A stretch of 64,000 nucleotides of DNA from Calothrix sp. PCC 7716 (GCF_019977735.1 NZ_AP025018.1:9676580-9740579); one strand, 5' to 3'; shown: positions 47,501 through 55,957, counted from the first letter of the stretch. The notes: generated by a model not told the origin, from the letters alone. Program-made: numbers and translations.

Positions 47501-48300
47501 CCAAACTGATACCAACCCTTCTCAACTTGTGTTGTGTAGGGGTTATCTCCAGTAGTAGTGGCGCCGACAACATTACCCTTAGCATCTAGTAACGTAACTG
47601 TTACACCATCTATTCCTGCTTCGTTAGCCTCTTGAACCCCATTGGCATTTAAGTCATGCCAAACAAAATCTCCAAGACCTGCTGTCTTGACTTCCATCAA
47701 GATTGGTTGCAAGTTGGCGCCTTTAACAATTACTCCAAAATCTTGTCCTGCTACTGGTACGAAGTTAGAGCCATTGGCTACAGCAAAACTCACTAACGCA
47801 TCTGCTCTCTGTTGACTGTAAACTTCTAATGAGTTGTAGTCTACGCTATCTAATACAGATGTTTCTCCTAGCAGTTTCCAAATGGCTAATTGTACATCGC
47901 CCCAAGTGTAGTCAACGTTGTTGTAGCGGTATTTTTTGTCAACTACATTGGCTGCTTCTGTAACGTTATTTATTAGCCAATTGATTTGCTTGAGTTTATC
48001 TAGGTATTGTTCAGCAGAGGAGTTGGTTGTTTGCGAACCTGTATAAAGGATACCAGCAGGTACGGTTCCATAGCTAGAATATACATTAGCTTGATTATAA
48101 GTACCTTTACGAATCGCAATAGTACTATTAACACACCAAGCGTCATAAACGCCATTCAGTTGTCCACCATTAGTGATAGTGACATTTATATAACTGGGCA
48201 AAAGAGATGCCGTAGTTGTTGATGTGTCGTAATCGGTAATGATTTCTGTTGCTGTAGTTGGTAATGTTGAATTAAAAATTGAAAGATTGTTATCTGCCAT
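41569..48300 (-). CDS. Giant surface-type protein: thioester-like head, SdrD_B repeats, DUF11
   Basis: The 2243-residue protein has no visible signal peptide. Residues 40-205 form a domain with Cys56 in DAWCVNS and Gln137 in WGDVQLAIWKLL, the Cys and Gln that make the internal thioester of Gram-positive TED/TQXA adhesin heads. Ten SdrD_B (Cna-B-like) domains follow; the first nine begin near 207, 331, 446, 558, 673, 785, 900, 1012 and 1127, with calcium-type loops such as DANNNGIQD, and the tenth lies between the DUF11 domains. Two DUF11 domains (GDLSITKTNGLTTVTPGQQ, and a second copy) are each interrupted by the same insert of about 170 residues. A C-terminal domain (from about 2010, PGVRTPGFWQNSEWQ) has a DFNRNGRSDAGED calcium-like motif. 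It probably acts outside the cell, perhaps via type I secretion; that is inference. Domains 2-7 are in 681-base tandem repeats. Confidence 0.88.
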   Translation of the reverse strand: MADNNLSIFNSTLPTTATEIITDYDTSTTTASLLPSYINVTITNGGQLNGVYDAWCVNSTIAIRKGTYNQANVYSSYGTVPAGILYTGSQTTNSSAEQYLDKLKQINWLINNVTEAANVVDKKYRYNNVDYTWGDVQLAIWKLLGETSVLDSVDYNSLEVYSQQRADALVSFAVANGSNFVPVAGQDFGVIVKGANLQPILMEVKTAGLGDFVWHDLNANGVQEANEAGIDGVTVTLLDAKGNVVGATTTGDNPYTTQVEKGWYQFGPLLPSTYQVKFSLPAGFNTVSPYLQGNTSLDSNANTNNNLTSAPITLVGGEVNRTIDAGFYKTASLGDFVFNDANNNGIQDATEAGVAGVTVQLINPVDGSVIGTTTTDANGGYSFSGLKPGDYQVKFTSPAGYIFSEANIGDDAKDSDANSTTGLTQTVTLTSGEFNGTIDAGLVRLASLGNFVFEDKNANGIQEASETGIANATVNLLDTAGNVIATTTTDANGLYSFSNLQPGDYKVEFVQPDGFNGVSVANIGANDEIDSDGLITDVVNLSPGENDTTVDSGFYKTASLGDKVFNDTNNNGIQDATETGIAGVKVQLINPVNGIVIATTSTDVNGGYTFNNLKPGDYQVKFTSPAGYIFSEANVGDDTKDSDANSTTGLTQTITLTSGEFNGTLDAGLVQLASLGNFVFEDKNANGIQEAGEAGIANATVKLLDAAGSIIATTTTDANGLYSFSNLQPGDYKVQFVQPDGFNGVSVANIGANDEIDSDGLITDVVNLSPGENDTTVDSGFYKTASLGDKVFNDANNNGIQDAAETGVNGVTVQLINPVDGSVIGTTTTDVNGGYTFNNLKPGDYQVKFTSPTGYIFSEANVGDDTKDSDANSTTGLTETVTLTSGEFNGTLDAGLVQLASLGNFVFEDKNANGIQEAGEAGIANATVKLLDAAGSVIATTTTDANGLYSFSNLQPGDYKVQFVQPDGFNGVSVANVDANDEIDSDGLITDVVNLSPGENDTTVDSGFYKTASLGDKVFNDANNNGIQDAAETGVAGVTVQLINPVDGNVIGTTTTDANGAYNFNGLTPGDYQVKFTSPTGYVFSQANIGDDAKDSDANSTTGLTETVTLTSGEFNGTLDAGLVQLASLGDKVWLDNNANGIQDAGEAGVGGVTVTLTSGGADGIINGVGDTTVTATTNANGNYSFTGLTPSQQYQVGFSNLPTGYEFTKSDVGANDAVDSDVNPSTGKTQIVTLAPGENNLTLDAGIYQNAGDLSITKTNGLTTVTPGQQITYTIVAKNNGLITATNALVSDIMPTNLTNVTWSSVASDGATENETSGTGSINDYVTLAGGSSITYTVNATVAANAISSSYTTPTTISLTGGSSSDGAVGNIRTFSANGVSVKASAFSSDSAGTWNAAKLGLYGSWGLGVIDYTENSASHRVDNSGLNNYVLLEFSESVVIDKAALAYVAGADSDISVWVGNFNNPFSNHIILNNSVLNSFSFTEVNNGGSTDRTADINAGNIAGNAVVIAAKIGDTNDSFKLKSLDILKATTQTSGLSNTATITGSTGFTDTNTSNNSATDTDTVVAVSTVKVGDRVWYDADGDGVQDTGESGVSGVAVKLFNSSGAQIGTTTTDANGLYQFSVNANSSYSIQFAQPTGFDGFTTANVGIDAADSDVINSNGTTAQFSVGTTDNLTIDAGLIKNIGDLSITKSNGLTSVAPGQKITYTIVATNNGLMTATNALVSDIMPTNLTDVTWTSVATEGAKDNQASGTGSINDYVTLAGGSSITYTVNGTVSSNPVSTGAKTTFDFGGNSSNALDGPDGNTRTFTKDGVTVTARAFSRVDGTNGAWGNAYLGSYSGGGLGVTDSAEGDGRATHRVDNVGGRDNYVLFQFSESVVLDRAYLQYVINDSDISVWIGNSTTPVTTLNDSILNSFGFNEVNETTLTTDRWADVNAGNYVGNTIVIAASAVDATPEDQFKIRYLDVLKPTPASLANTATITGPTGFTDTNTSNNSATDTDTILAAPTLPSAPGVRTPGFWQNSEWQKFWDGIQGNEPSQKTESNFADSDLLFAPYTNSAQPGKVLDPVTGQYETGLLVGDFNRNGRSDAGEDTLFYSRAQALQMVDASQHPNGDKRYDLGRSLIAGWLNYLAGNPIDTASTTDKDARYYIKEGINWLQAVTPDENGDKKGDGALNNMIGSNVNSARVDNLWSLGISSASSLPSPYNSNTNVLYGLDAGSVINDNLDKYNNGLGLADNVYHG
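44923..47310 (-). repeat. 681-base tandem macro-repeat in the adhesin gene
   Basis: Each unit encodes a pair of SdrD_B domains (115 + 112 residues = 227). Three and a half copies are nearly identical in protein and DNA: domains 2-3, 4-5, 6-7 and the single domain 8. The repeat is a likely hotspot for length change by recombination and for assembly error. Confidence 0.85.
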
Positions 48301-48710
48301 AACTTCGGAAGCCCGGATTCTGTTATGTATCCAACTTTACTATTTCTGTTAAATAAAAGAAGCGTAATTTTGCTGAAATAGTAATTTGAAGCTATTTCAC
48401 AATTTTTTTACACAAACTTAAAAATCAAGTCATCCAACAATATATAGAGGGTTTATTTATACAGAATTAATAAATAGATTTAAGATAGAAACCTCTAAAA
48501 ATAAGGAAAGTTAGTGTTGTGGGTCTTAAATTAAATAAATTTTTTATACTTGACGTAGTTTTTCTCAGCTTTATAAAAATGATGAAGAAAGCTTAAAAAG
48601 GGTGGGTTAGCTACTGAGACTGTCCTGAGAATAGGAAACTTTGAATGGGAACAGTATTAACAAGTATATTTGCTAACATGTTCAGCAGGAGTATAGTCAT
48701 AATAAAGAGT
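48301..48710. other. Upstream region of the adhesin gene
   Basis: No gene. It is AT-rich and must contain the adhesin promoter, plus possibly that of the helicase in the opposite direction. No clear consensus sites are assigned. Confidence 0.4.
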
Positions 48711-48770
48711 GGTGCGTGACGCTAGAGGTATTGTAATTATGTTGAGAGTTTTTTGTGGCGCCACGCACCC
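48711..48770. repeat. GGTGCGTGACGC MITE-like unit (best copy)
   Basis: GGTGCGTGACGCTAG at the left and GGCGCCACGCACCC at the right give near-perfect terminal inverted repeats about 60 bases apart. It lies in the leader of the helicase gene, 134 bases before the ATG, and extends an open frame that otherwise would give a false longer N-terminus. Confidence 0.65.
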
Positions 48771-48903
48771 TACGTTTTTTGATGTTGTCGGGTTTTTTGG
48801 GTTGTTATGTGGTATTATTAATGGCTGCGACACTCGCGATAACGTCTTGGCATACTGGCGCCAACCGAAGGCGCATGGGTCGATGTTATACAACGTGAGT
48901 ACT

Positions 48904-50193
48904 ATGTCTTTTTCAACACTTGGTTTGTCGAATGAAATTATCCGTGCTGTGACTGAGCTAGGATATACGCAACCTACACCGATTCAAATGCAGGCAATTC
49001 CTGCTGTAATGAAGGGGAATGATTTATTAGCGGGTGCCCAAACTGGTACTGGAAAAACCGCGAGTTTTACTCTACCTTTATTACAGCTATTATCTGAAAA
49101 TAGCCATAAAAACAGTCAAAGCGAAGGATACCCACCAATTCGAGCATTAATTTTGACACCAACGCGCGAACTCGCTGCACAAGTACAAGAAAGTGTTTAT
49201 CAATATGGTAAATATCTAAATTTGAGGTCGATGGCAATGTTTGGTGGTGTCAACATCAATCAGCAAAAACGACGCTTGAGGAATGGTGTCGATATTGTGG
49301 TTGCCACACCTGGGCGCCTTTTAGACCATGTGCAGCAGGGTACAATTAATCTATCAAATATTGAGTTTTTAATATTAGATGAAGCCGACCGAATGTTAGA
49401 TATGGGCTTTATTCGCGATATACGTCGTATTTTGAAGCTTTTACCTAGAAAACGGCAGAATTTACTCTTTTTTGCAACGTTTTCTGACGAAATAAAAGGA
49501 CTTGCTGCAAGTTTACTTAATCATCCGACAATGATTGAAGTGGCACGTCGTAATGTTACCGCTGGTACGGTGACACAAAAAGTATACCAAGTTGATGGTA
49601 ATAAGAAGCGCCAATTACTATCTCACTTGATTAAACAAGACAAATGGTATCAAGTACTAGTATTTACGCGCACTAAGCATGGCGCCGACCGTTTGGTTGA
49701 ACAGCTAGGACAAGACCGTATTCAAGCGTTAGCAATTCACGGTAATAAAAGTCAGTCAGCTCGTACCTTTGCTTTAACAAAGTTTAAAAACGGTAGTTTA
49801 CAGGTGTTAGTAGCAACAGATATTGCCGCAAGGGGTCTTGATATTAATGAATTGCCCCATGTCGTCAACTTCGATTTACCCAACGTCCCATCCGATTACG
49901 TTCACCGTATTGGTCGTACAGGTCGTGCAGGTGCTTCAGGTGAAGCTGTATCGTTGGTATGTCCCGAAGAATCTAAGCTATTGGCAGATATTGAAACACT
50001 AATCGCGATTAAATTGCCTAGAGAAACAATTACCGGTTTTAGTTCTAACCCAGAAACTAAACCTGAAAAAACTCCAGATAAACGTAAAATGCAACCTAAA
50101 GAATTTAGTCAACGTACAAACCGAGTTGGCGCCAAATCAGGTACAAAAAAACCAGGAACACGCGGTAAAATCAAACGAGAACGACCAAAGTAA
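48904..50193 (+). CDS. DEAD-box RNA helicase (RhlE-like)
   Basis: This 429-residue ATP-dependent RNA helicase starts [20 protein letters not shown], a typical RhlE-type beginning with Q motif [13 protein letters not shown]. The P-loop is AQTGTGKT, the DEAD box is [12 protein letters not shown], the SAT motif reads ATFSDE, and [11 protein letters not shown] and [10 protein letters not shown] complete the helicase C-terminal domain. A basic, Lys/Arg-rich tail (from about residue 375) probably binds RNA. The ATG at 48904 is preferred; the frame is open to 48709 but that part overlaps the MITE-like unit and is not conserved. The SAT motif has Phe in place of Ser-Ala-Thr's first position (ATFS), a small variation. 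Confidence 0.95.
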   Translation: MSFSTLGLSNEIIRAVTELGYTQPTPIQMQAIPAVMKGNDLLAGAQTGTGKTASFTLPLLQLLSENSHKNSQSEGYPPIRALILTPTRELAAQVQESVYQYGKYLNLRSMAMFGGVNINQQKRRLRNGVDIVVATPGRLLDHVQQGTINLSNIEFLILDEADRMLDMGFIRDIRRILKLLPRKRQNLLFFATFSDEIKGLAASLLNHPTMIEVARRNVTAGTVTQKVYQVDGNKKRQLLSHLIKQDKWYQVLVFTRTKHGADRLVEQLGQDRIQALAIHGNKSQSARTFALTKFKNGSLQVLVATDIAARGLDINELPHVVNFDLPNVPSDYVHRIGRTGRAGASGEAVSLVCPEESKLLADIETLIAIKLPRETITGFSSNPETKPEKTPDKRKMQPKEFSQRTNRVGAKSGTKKPGTRGKIKRERPK

Positions 50194-50196
50194 AAC

Positions 50197-50510
50197 ATCT
50201 TCTTGTGTCATGCTGAGGAACGAAGCATCTTCTTGTGTCATGCTGAAGAACGAAGCATCTTAAAAGATTTTGATAATTTCTCTTTTATAAACGTACTGAA
50301 CACATTAAGCCGATTGCTACAATCAAAAAAAGGGAGATAATGATGTTCGACAAAGTGCAAAATTAACTTTGAAAGATGCTGCTGCTTCGTACCTCAGCAT
50401 GACAAGTAGCACTTTACAGTTGGAGAGATGCTTCGTACCTCAGCATGACAAGTAGCACTTTACAGTTGGAGAGATGCTTCGTACCTCAGCATGACAAGTG
50501 GTACTTTACA
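50197..50510. repeat. TGTCATGCTGA repeat cluster, two orientations
   Basis: Two direct copies of about 33 bases (CATCTTCTTGTGTCATGCTG and following) end the helicase side. Three copies of about 46 bases in the opposite orientation (GCTTCGTACCTCAGCATGAC onward, with AAGTAGCACTTTACAGTTGG) end at the BgtA stop. Related single units are at 13647-13714 and 58458-58487. The ends could fold into long hairpins between the two convergent genes. Confidence 0.8.
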
Positions 50511-51243
50511 GTATTTGTGATAGGAATTTGCGGGTGCGTTCTTGGGTGGGGTTTTGGAAAAAATTAGTAGGGGTTGCTTCTTCGACTATTACACCAGTAT
50601 CCATAAATATTACTCGGTCGGCGACTTCACGCGCAAACCCGACTTCATGGGTGACGACGACCATTGTCATACCATCCGCAGCTAATTTTTTCATTGTCTC
50701 TAAAACTTCACGCACCATTTCGGGGTCGAGTGCTGAGGTTGGTTCATCAAATAACATAACTTTGGGTTGCATAGCTAAAGCTCTTGCGATAGCAACCCGT
50801 TGTTGTTGTCCACCCGATAGTTGTCCAGGATATTTTTGTGCTTGTTCTAATATTCCAACTCTTTCAAGCAACTGCATAGCAACTTCATTCGCTTTCGCTT
50901 TCGACCATTTTCTTACCCATATCGGCGCCAGTGTAATATTATCGAGTACAGTTAGATGTGGAAACAAATTAAACTGCTGAAACACCATCCCCACTTCTCT
51001 ACGAACAGCATCAATATTCCGCAAATCATCACTCAAAACAATACCATCAATTTCAATACGTCCCTGCTGATACTCTTCCAAAGCATTAAAAGTACGAATA
51101 AACGTAGACTTTCCAGAACCAGACGGACCCATAATCACAACAACCTCCCCCCGGTGTACCGTCAAACTCACACCCCGTAAAACCTGAAACTTCCCATACC
51201 ACTTTTGAACATTCTCAGCAACAATAACAACTTGTCTATCCAT
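50506..51243 (-). CDS. bgtA: Amino-acid ABC transporter ATP-binding protein
   Basis: The 245-residue ATPase energises the amino-acid importer encoded upstream. Walker A is GPSGSGKST (about residues 40-48), the signature motif is [15 protein letters not shown], and Walker B is [14 protein letters not shown], as in polar-amino-acid importers of the GlnQ/HisP type. It is last in the order binding protein-permease-permease-ATPase, the layout of natF-natG-natH-bgtA in Anabaena/Nostoc, where BgtA also serves a second system for basic amino acids and glutamine. The gene begins 55 bases after natH and ends in a repeat cluster. Confidence 0.92.
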   Translation of the reverse strand: MDRQVVIVAENVQKWYGKFQVLRGVSLTVHRGEVVVIMGPSGSGKSTFIRTFNALEEYQQGRIEIDGIVLSDDLRNIDAVRREVGMVFQQFNLFPHLTVLDNITLAPIWVRKWSKAKANEVAMQLLERVGILEQAQKYPGQLSGGQQQRVAIARALAMQPKVMLFDEPTSALDPEMVREVLETMKKLAADGMTMVVVTHEVGFAREVADRVIFMDTGVIVEEATPTNFFQNPTQERTRKFLSQIL

Positions 51244-51245
51244 CT

Positions 51246-51292
51246 TCCTTCCTTCCTTCCTTTGCGTTCTTTGCGTTCTTTGCGGTTCGTTT
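51246..51292. repeat. Short tandem repeats between natH and bgtA
   Basis: CTTCCTTCCTTCC (three CTTC units) is followed by TTTGCGTTC repeated three times. These are simple tandem repeats in the 55-base gap and may affect the spacing of the bgtA ribosome site. Confidence 0.55.
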
Positions 51293-51298
51293 TAAAAA

Positions 51299-52291
51299 TT
51301 AAACTTTTTCCAAACGTTGAGAAACCAGAGACATCGAGTAACAAAACACCCAATAAAGCAATCCAACAAACAAATAAACCTCAGCATACCTATTCAAAAA
51401 CTCCGGTTGAGCTAAAATAGACCGAGAAATACCCGTCAACTCCAACAATCCAACAATAGATAACAGCGAAGTATCTTTAAACAAACCAATAAACTGACCT
51501 ACCAATGCAGGAATAACCGCCCGTAAAGCTTGAGGTAAAATAATTAGTAACATAATATAGATACTATTTAACCCAATAGCCTTACCAGCTTCAAACTGTC
51601 CACGAGGTATAGACTGAAGACCACCTCGAACATTCTCTGCCAAATAAGCAGCACTAAATAAAGTCAAACCTGCAATACCCCGCAACACCCTATCCAAAGT
51701 AATATCATCGGGTAGAACCAAAGGTAACATCACCTGAGCGATAAACAAAATTCCAATTAACGGCAATCCCCGCACTATCTCAATATATAGGATACAAAAA
51801 TTTCTTACCACAAACAACTTACTCTGGCGCCCTAAAGCCAAAAGTACACCCAAAGGAAACGAAATAACTATACTAGTTACAGCCATTACCAAAGTTAGCA
51901 GTAAACCGTTCCATAAATTACTGTCTGCTGCTTGTAGTCCCAAACCACCACCAATTAACCATAGAATCACAGAAAAAGATATTGCCCATGCTAATGGTAG
52001 CCACCTATTTGGTATTTTCTTAACCAAACTCCCTATAGTTACACTCGTTAAACCCAAAATAATAAATATTGATACCCAGAGTCGCCAATACATTTGCTCT
52101 GGATAACGACCGACTAGAAATAGCTGTAGGTTGACAGCAATAACTTTCCATTGTGCGATAAACAATATCCAGGTAAAAATAGATTTGGCACCCCAAACAA
52201 GCAAAAATACACAAACAATAGTTAAAATACTATTGTACCAGGTGTCAAATAAATTTTTCCGCAACCATTTGATGATTTCATTTTGATTCAC
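51299..52291 (-). CDS. natH: Amino-acid ABC transporter permease
   Basis: The 330-residue inner-membrane protein has about eight hydrophobic segments. The EAA-type loop that contacts the ATPase is GKAIGLNSIYIMLLIILPQALR (about residues 235-256). Segments such as FCILYIEIVRGLPLIGILFIAQ match the polar-amino-acid permease family (AapM/BztC-like). It lies four bases downstream of natG, which implies tight co-translation. It should pair with NatG to form the pore of the N-II-like transport system. Confidence 0.9.
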   Translation of the reverse strand: MNQNEIIKWLRKNLFDTWYNSILTIVCVFLLVWGAKSIFTWILFIAQWKVIAVNLQLFLVGRYPEQMYWRLWVSIFIILGLTSVTIGSLVKKIPNRWLPLAWAISFSVILWLIGGGLGLQAADSNLWNGLLLTLVMAVTSIVISFPLGVLLALGRQSKLFVVRNFCILYIEIVRGLPLIGILFIAQVMLPLVLPDDITLDRVLRGIAGLTLFSAAYLAENVRGGLQSIPRGQFEAGKAIGLNSIYIMLLIILPQALRAVIPALVGQFIGLFKDTSLLSIVGLLELTGISRSILAQPEFLNRYAEVYLFVGLLYWVFCYSMSLVSQRLEKV

Positions 52292-52295
52292 TTGC

Positions 52296-53213
52296 TTATC
52301 TTTCCTTAAGTTGAAAGGAACGGTTTAATGTGTTCATTGTTAAGGAGATAGTCAAACTTATAGTTAAATAAGTTATCATAATTAACAACATGACTTCTAC
52401 TGCTTTACCAGTTTGATTAAAAGTGGTAGAAGCAACGAAGTAGATATCAGGATACCCAACTGCAATAGCTAAACTAGAGTTTTTGGCTATATTTAGGTAT
52501 TGACTAGTTAAAGGTGGAATAATTACCCGTAAAGCTTGAGGAAGAATTACTAACCGCATTATTAACCCTGGTTTTAAACCCAAAGCACGTGCAGCTTCCC
52601 ATTGTCCTCTAGCAACCGACTGAATACCTCCTCGAATAATTTCTGCAATAAATGCACCCGCATATAATGTTAATCCGAGAATTAATGCAGATAGTTCTGA
52701 AGAAATTTCGAGACCAAAAGGTAATTGTGTACCTTTGTTATTAAGATTGATTAAGCCAAAGAAAGAAATTTGATTTTCAAGTTTTGGCAAACTGATAAAA
52801 ACGGCAAAATACCAAAAGAACAATTGTAAAAGTAACGGTGTGTTCCGTAATACTTCTACATAAACCAAAGCTAAATTACGTACTAACCAATTAGTCGATA
52901 ACCGTGCGATTCCAACAACGGCGCCTACAATTGTTGCTAAAATGATTCCAATAATAGAAACTCGTAGTGAATTTAGTAGTCCAACTAGTAACGCACTATA
53001 ATAAGAGTCAGTAGGGTTGTAAGGGATAAGAGTTTCACCAATATCAAAAGAAGCTTGCGATTGTAAAAAATCAAACCCAAAGCCAATTCCCAATAGTTCT
53101 AAATTATACGTCAGGTTATCCCATAAGATAAATACGACAATGGCAACGGTAAAAACAGAAATTAATTGAGCGGCAATGCTTAGAAATTTTCGATTACGCC
53201 AAAAATGAGTCAT
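52296..53213 (-). CDS. natG: Amino-acid ABC transporter permease
   Basis: The 305-residue membrane protein carries LNSLRVSIIGIILATIVGA, EVLRNTPLLLQLFFWYFAV and an EAA loop EAARALGLKPGLIMRLVILPQALR, typical of the AapQ/BztB-type permease. It follows the binding-protein gene natF by 27 bases and precedes natH by four bases on the same strand. Confidence 0.9.
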   Translation of the reverse strand: MTHFWRNRKFLSIAAQLISVFTVAIVVFILWDNLTYNLELLGIGFGFDFLQSQASFDIGETLIPYNPTDSYYSALLVGLLNSLRVSIIGIILATIVGAVVGIARLSTNWLVRNLALVYVEVLRNTPLLLQLFFWYFAVFISLPKLENQISFFGLINLNNKGTQLPFGLEISSELSALILGLTLYAGAFIAEIIRGGIQSVARGQWEAARALGLKPGLIMRLVILPQALRVIIPPLTSQYLNIAKNSSLAIAVGYPDIYFVASTTFNQTGKAVEVMLLIMITYLTISLTISLTMNTLNRSFQLKER

Positions 53214-53240
53214 AATAAATGTTCAATGTGTGATAAAAAA

Positions 53241-54284
53241 TTACCGGAAAGGTGGAGCAAAGAGAATTCCACCTTGGTTCCAAAGCTTATTTTTACCTCT
53301 TTCCAACTTCAACTCCGAATTTTTACCTAAATTGCGGTCATAAACTTCGCTATAATTACCCACATGTATAATAATACGTTTTACAAAATCATTAGAAAGT
53401 CCGGCGGCTTTTCCTAAATCACCTTCTGTACCTAATAAGCGCTTAATTTCTGGATTACTACTATTTGTTAACTGATTAACATTTTGAGAATTAACACCCA
53501 ATTCTTCGGCATTAATCAAACTATTGATAGTCCATTTTACCACATCAAACCATTTAGTATCACCATTTTTAACAGCAGGTGCCAAAGGTTCTTTAGATAT
53601 CAATAAATCTAAAACTGTATGTTCATTCGGTTTAGATAAAGTAGTGCGTCGAGAAACCAACTGCGAACGGTCAGAAGTAATAGCTTCACACCGACCTTGC
53701 TCATAAGTAGTAAAAACAGTATTAACATCTTCAAACACAATAGGTTTATAACTAATACCTCTTTGTCGCATTTGGTCGGCTAAATTTTGCTCGTTGGTAG
53801 TTCCAGTTTGCGTACAAACAGATTTACCTTTGAGGTCTTCCAAGTTTTTAATATTACTATTTTTCCTAACCATAATGCCTTGACCGTCGTAAAATATCAC
53901 AGGTGCAAACTCCATACCAGTAGAAGTATCTCGACTAAAAGTCCAGGTGGTGTTACGACTTAATATATCAACCTCACCTGTTTGTACAGCAGTAAAACGT
54001 TCCTTCGCGTTTAAATTACGGTATTCAACTTTTTTCGGGTCATCGAATATGGCAGCAGCAATAGCACGACACACATCTACATCCAACCCTGCATATTCCC
54101 CGTTTGCCTTTACAAAACTAAACCCAGGTAACTGTCCACTAACACCGCAAACAAGTTTACCCCGACTTTTAATTGTATCTAGCCGACTTACAGTAGTACC
54201 ACCTCGCAGGCGCCTGCTGCAAGCAGACATTGAAAGCATTACCGCTAAAATAGCAAATAATAAATACCATTTTCGATTCAACAT
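53241..54284 (-). CDS. natF: Amino-acid ABC transporter binding lipoprotein
   Basis: The 347-residue periplasmic protein has a signal peptide with lipobox LSMSAC (about residues 17-22) and binding-domain segments LDTIKSRGKLVCGVSGQLPG, LDVDVCRAIAAAIF and SVCTQTGTTNEQNL. The pattern is that of general acidic/neutral polar amino-acid binding proteins. In Anabaena the homologous NatF captures such amino acids for the NatGH-BgtA transporter. It is the first gene of the operon; the promoter should be in the gap 54285-54621. Confidence 0.9.
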   Translation of the reverse strand: MLNRKWYLLFAILAVMLSMSACSRRLRGGTTVSRLDTIKSRGKLVCGVSGQLPGFSFVKANGEYAGLDVDVCRAIAAAIFDDPKKVEYRNLNAKERFTAVQTGEVDILSRNTTWTFSRDTSTGMEFAPVIFYDGQGIMVRKNSNIKNLEDLKGKSVCTQTGTTNEQNLADQMRQRGISYKPIVFEDVNTVFTTYEQGRCEAITSDRSQLVSRRTTLSKPNEHTVLDLLISKEPLAPAVKNGDTKWFDVVKWTINSLINAEELGVNSQNVNQLTNSSNPEIKRLLGTEGDLGKAAGLSNDFVKRIIIHVGNYSEVYDRNLGKNSELKLERGKNKLWNQGGILFAPPFR

Positions 54285-54621
54285 TTATCCAACAACTCCT
54301 TTATGAGTATGTTAATAACTTTCTTATAGACCAAGAATATTACTATGATTTACTCTAATTAAGCTGGGTTTTTATGCAAAATCTCGTAGAAACCTCGTTT
54401 CTTGTTCGGCATCCTACAATGAAAACGACGATTTTGCGCTCCTATTCCAAATTTATAGGCATAAATCTCTCTTTTTTCAAGCATTGTACGTGTCAGTATA
54501 ATATCTGTCACAAGTAACTATATATGGGAATACAGTTATATTATTTTGATTTTAACTAGCGTATTTGGGGAGGCGCCTTTAAAGTACGCGGTATCATGTT
54601 ATTAGTAAGGAAAAAAAGAGA
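54285..54621. other. Gap between divergent natF and coiled-coil genes
   Basis: No gene is seen. A weak GAAACC-type hairpin (TAGAAACCTCGTTTCTTG, near 54388) is present and one GGCGCC near 54573. Promoters for both divergent genes should be here. Confidence 0.45.
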
Positions 54622-55095
54622 ATGGCAGCTAACCAACAAGATTCAGTCGAAACCAGATTGAACCGTCTTGAAACCTTATTTGCAAACGTAGGTGAGATGG
54701 TAGTAGCGCAGAATAGCGCTATTAATACCTTGACAGAAAGGATGACCAACGCTATTGATACTTTAACTGTGAGGATGAATCAGCAAAGCAACGCTATCGA
54801 CACCTTGACAGAAAGGATGAATCAGCAAAGCAACGCTATTGATACTTTAACTGTGAGAATGAACGAGCATAACGATACTATTGATGTGTTGGTCGAAAAT
54901 ATTAAAGAGTCGAATGAGAATTATCGTAACCTAAGCGAACAAACATATCTTAGATTTAGAGAATTATCAGAACAAGCTGCTGAGGATAGACAACAAGCTG
55001 CTATTGATCGTCAACAGGCAGAGCAAGACCGTCAAGCTTGGCAAGAAGAGTCACGGAGAGTGTGGGAATATCTTTTAGGGAAGCAAGGGACGTAA
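54622..55095 (+). CDS. Coiled-coil protein with 14-residue repeats
   Basis: The 157-residue protein begins MAANQQDSVETRLNRLETLF, sharing the RLxRLExxFANVG motif with the disrupted gene at 15880-16314. Residues 33-85 contain tandem units such as TLTERMNQQSNAID repeated about four times. The C-terminal half is charged and helical (AAEDRQQAAIDRQQAEQDRQ). No enzyme motif is present. A trimeric or dimeric coiled coil is likely. The function is unknown; similar short proteins are common in cyanobacteria. Confidence 0.7.
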   Translation: MAANQQDSVETRLNRLETLFANVGEMVVAQNSAINTLTERMTNAIDTLTVRMNQQSNAIDTLTERMNQQSNAIDTLTVRMNEHNDTIDVLVENIKESNENYRNLSEQTYLRFRELSEQAAEDRQQAAIDRQQAEQDRQAWQEESRRVWEYLLGKQGT

Positions 55096-55168
55096 AGAAA
55101 CTAGGTTTATATAGAAAAAGGCGCCTTCATTGAATTAATGGCGCCAACTTATGTTATGGAAAATATAA

Positions 55169-55807
55169 TTACTTGTTGGGTTGGGGTGTCATACGCAGGT
55201 AAGGTTTAATTTCTTGATAACCTTTGGGGAATTTTTCTTTGAGAACTTCGGGGTCTTTAAGGGAGGGGACTATTACACAATCTTCACCGTCTTTCCAGTC
55301 AGCTGGTGTTGCTACACTGTAATTGTCGGTAAGTTGTAATGAGTCTATTACACGCAAAATTTCGTCAAAGTTACGTCCTGTACTAGGAGGATAAGTAAAT
55401 GATAGACGTAATTTTTTTTCTGGATCGATTACAAATACAGAACGTACCGTTACTGTAGCTGCGGCATTTGGGTGAATCATATCGTAAAGTTCTGAGACTT
55501 TACGGTCAGGGTCAGCCAAAATAGGGTAGTTGAGTGATGTGCTTTGAGTTTCTTCAATATCACCTACCCAACCGTTGTGTGAGTCAACGTCGTCTACACT
55601 AAGGGCAATTGCTTTAACGTTACGCTTATCGAATTCGGGTTTGAGCTTTGCGACGGTTCCTAGTTCTGTGGTGCAAACTGGTGTAAAATCGGCTGGATGC
55701 GAGAATAAAATTACCCAGCTATCACCTGCCCAGTCGTAAAAGTTGATTTCACCGTGGGTTGATGCTTGAGTGAAGTTTGGTACTGTATCGCCTAAACGGA
55801 GAGCCAT
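55169..55807 (-). CDS. 1-Cys peroxiredoxin
   Basis: The 212-residue enzyme reduces peroxides through a single peroxidatic cysteine. Cys45 is in HPADFTPVCTTELG, the Prx6-type signature, with no second resolving Cys in the usual position. Arg in the TVRSVFVID segment and the long C-terminal extension (VIVPSLKDPEVLKEKFPKGY) match the 1-Cys class. It is probably cytosolic; no operon partner is evident. A PD-(D/E)XK-like gene follows about 170 bases upstream in genome order, in the same orientation. Confidence 0.93.
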   Translation of the reverse strand: MALRLGDTVPNFTQASTHGEINFYDWAGDSWVILFSHPADFTPVCTTELGTVAKLKPEFDKRNVKAIALSVDDVDSHNGWVGDIEETQSTSLNYPILADPDRKVSELYDMIHPNAAATVTVRSVFVIDPEKKLRLSFTYPPSTGRNFDEILRVIDSLQLTDNYSVATPADWKDGEDCVIVPSLKDPEVLKEKFPKGYQEIKPYLRMTPQPNK

Positions 55808-55957
55808 GAGAGATTCCCTGTACTTATGAAGCCATAATGTCTACTTAAAGCATCATGCCATAAAACCCGGTATTCCGACTGGACTAACGCTGTATATTAC
55901 AAAATTTTAAGTATTTTTTCAACTTGTTTGCATTTTGACATATTACTTGAGAAACCA

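Noticed and set aside
48709-48903. N-terminal extension of the DEAD-box helicase
   Set aside because: The extra 65 residues come from the MITE-like unit and adjacent DNA; the conserved helicase starts with MSFSTLGL at 48904.
50197-50510. Possible CRISPR array in the 46-base repeats
   Set aside because: The units are directly tandem with no variable spacers and belong to a dispersed repeat family.
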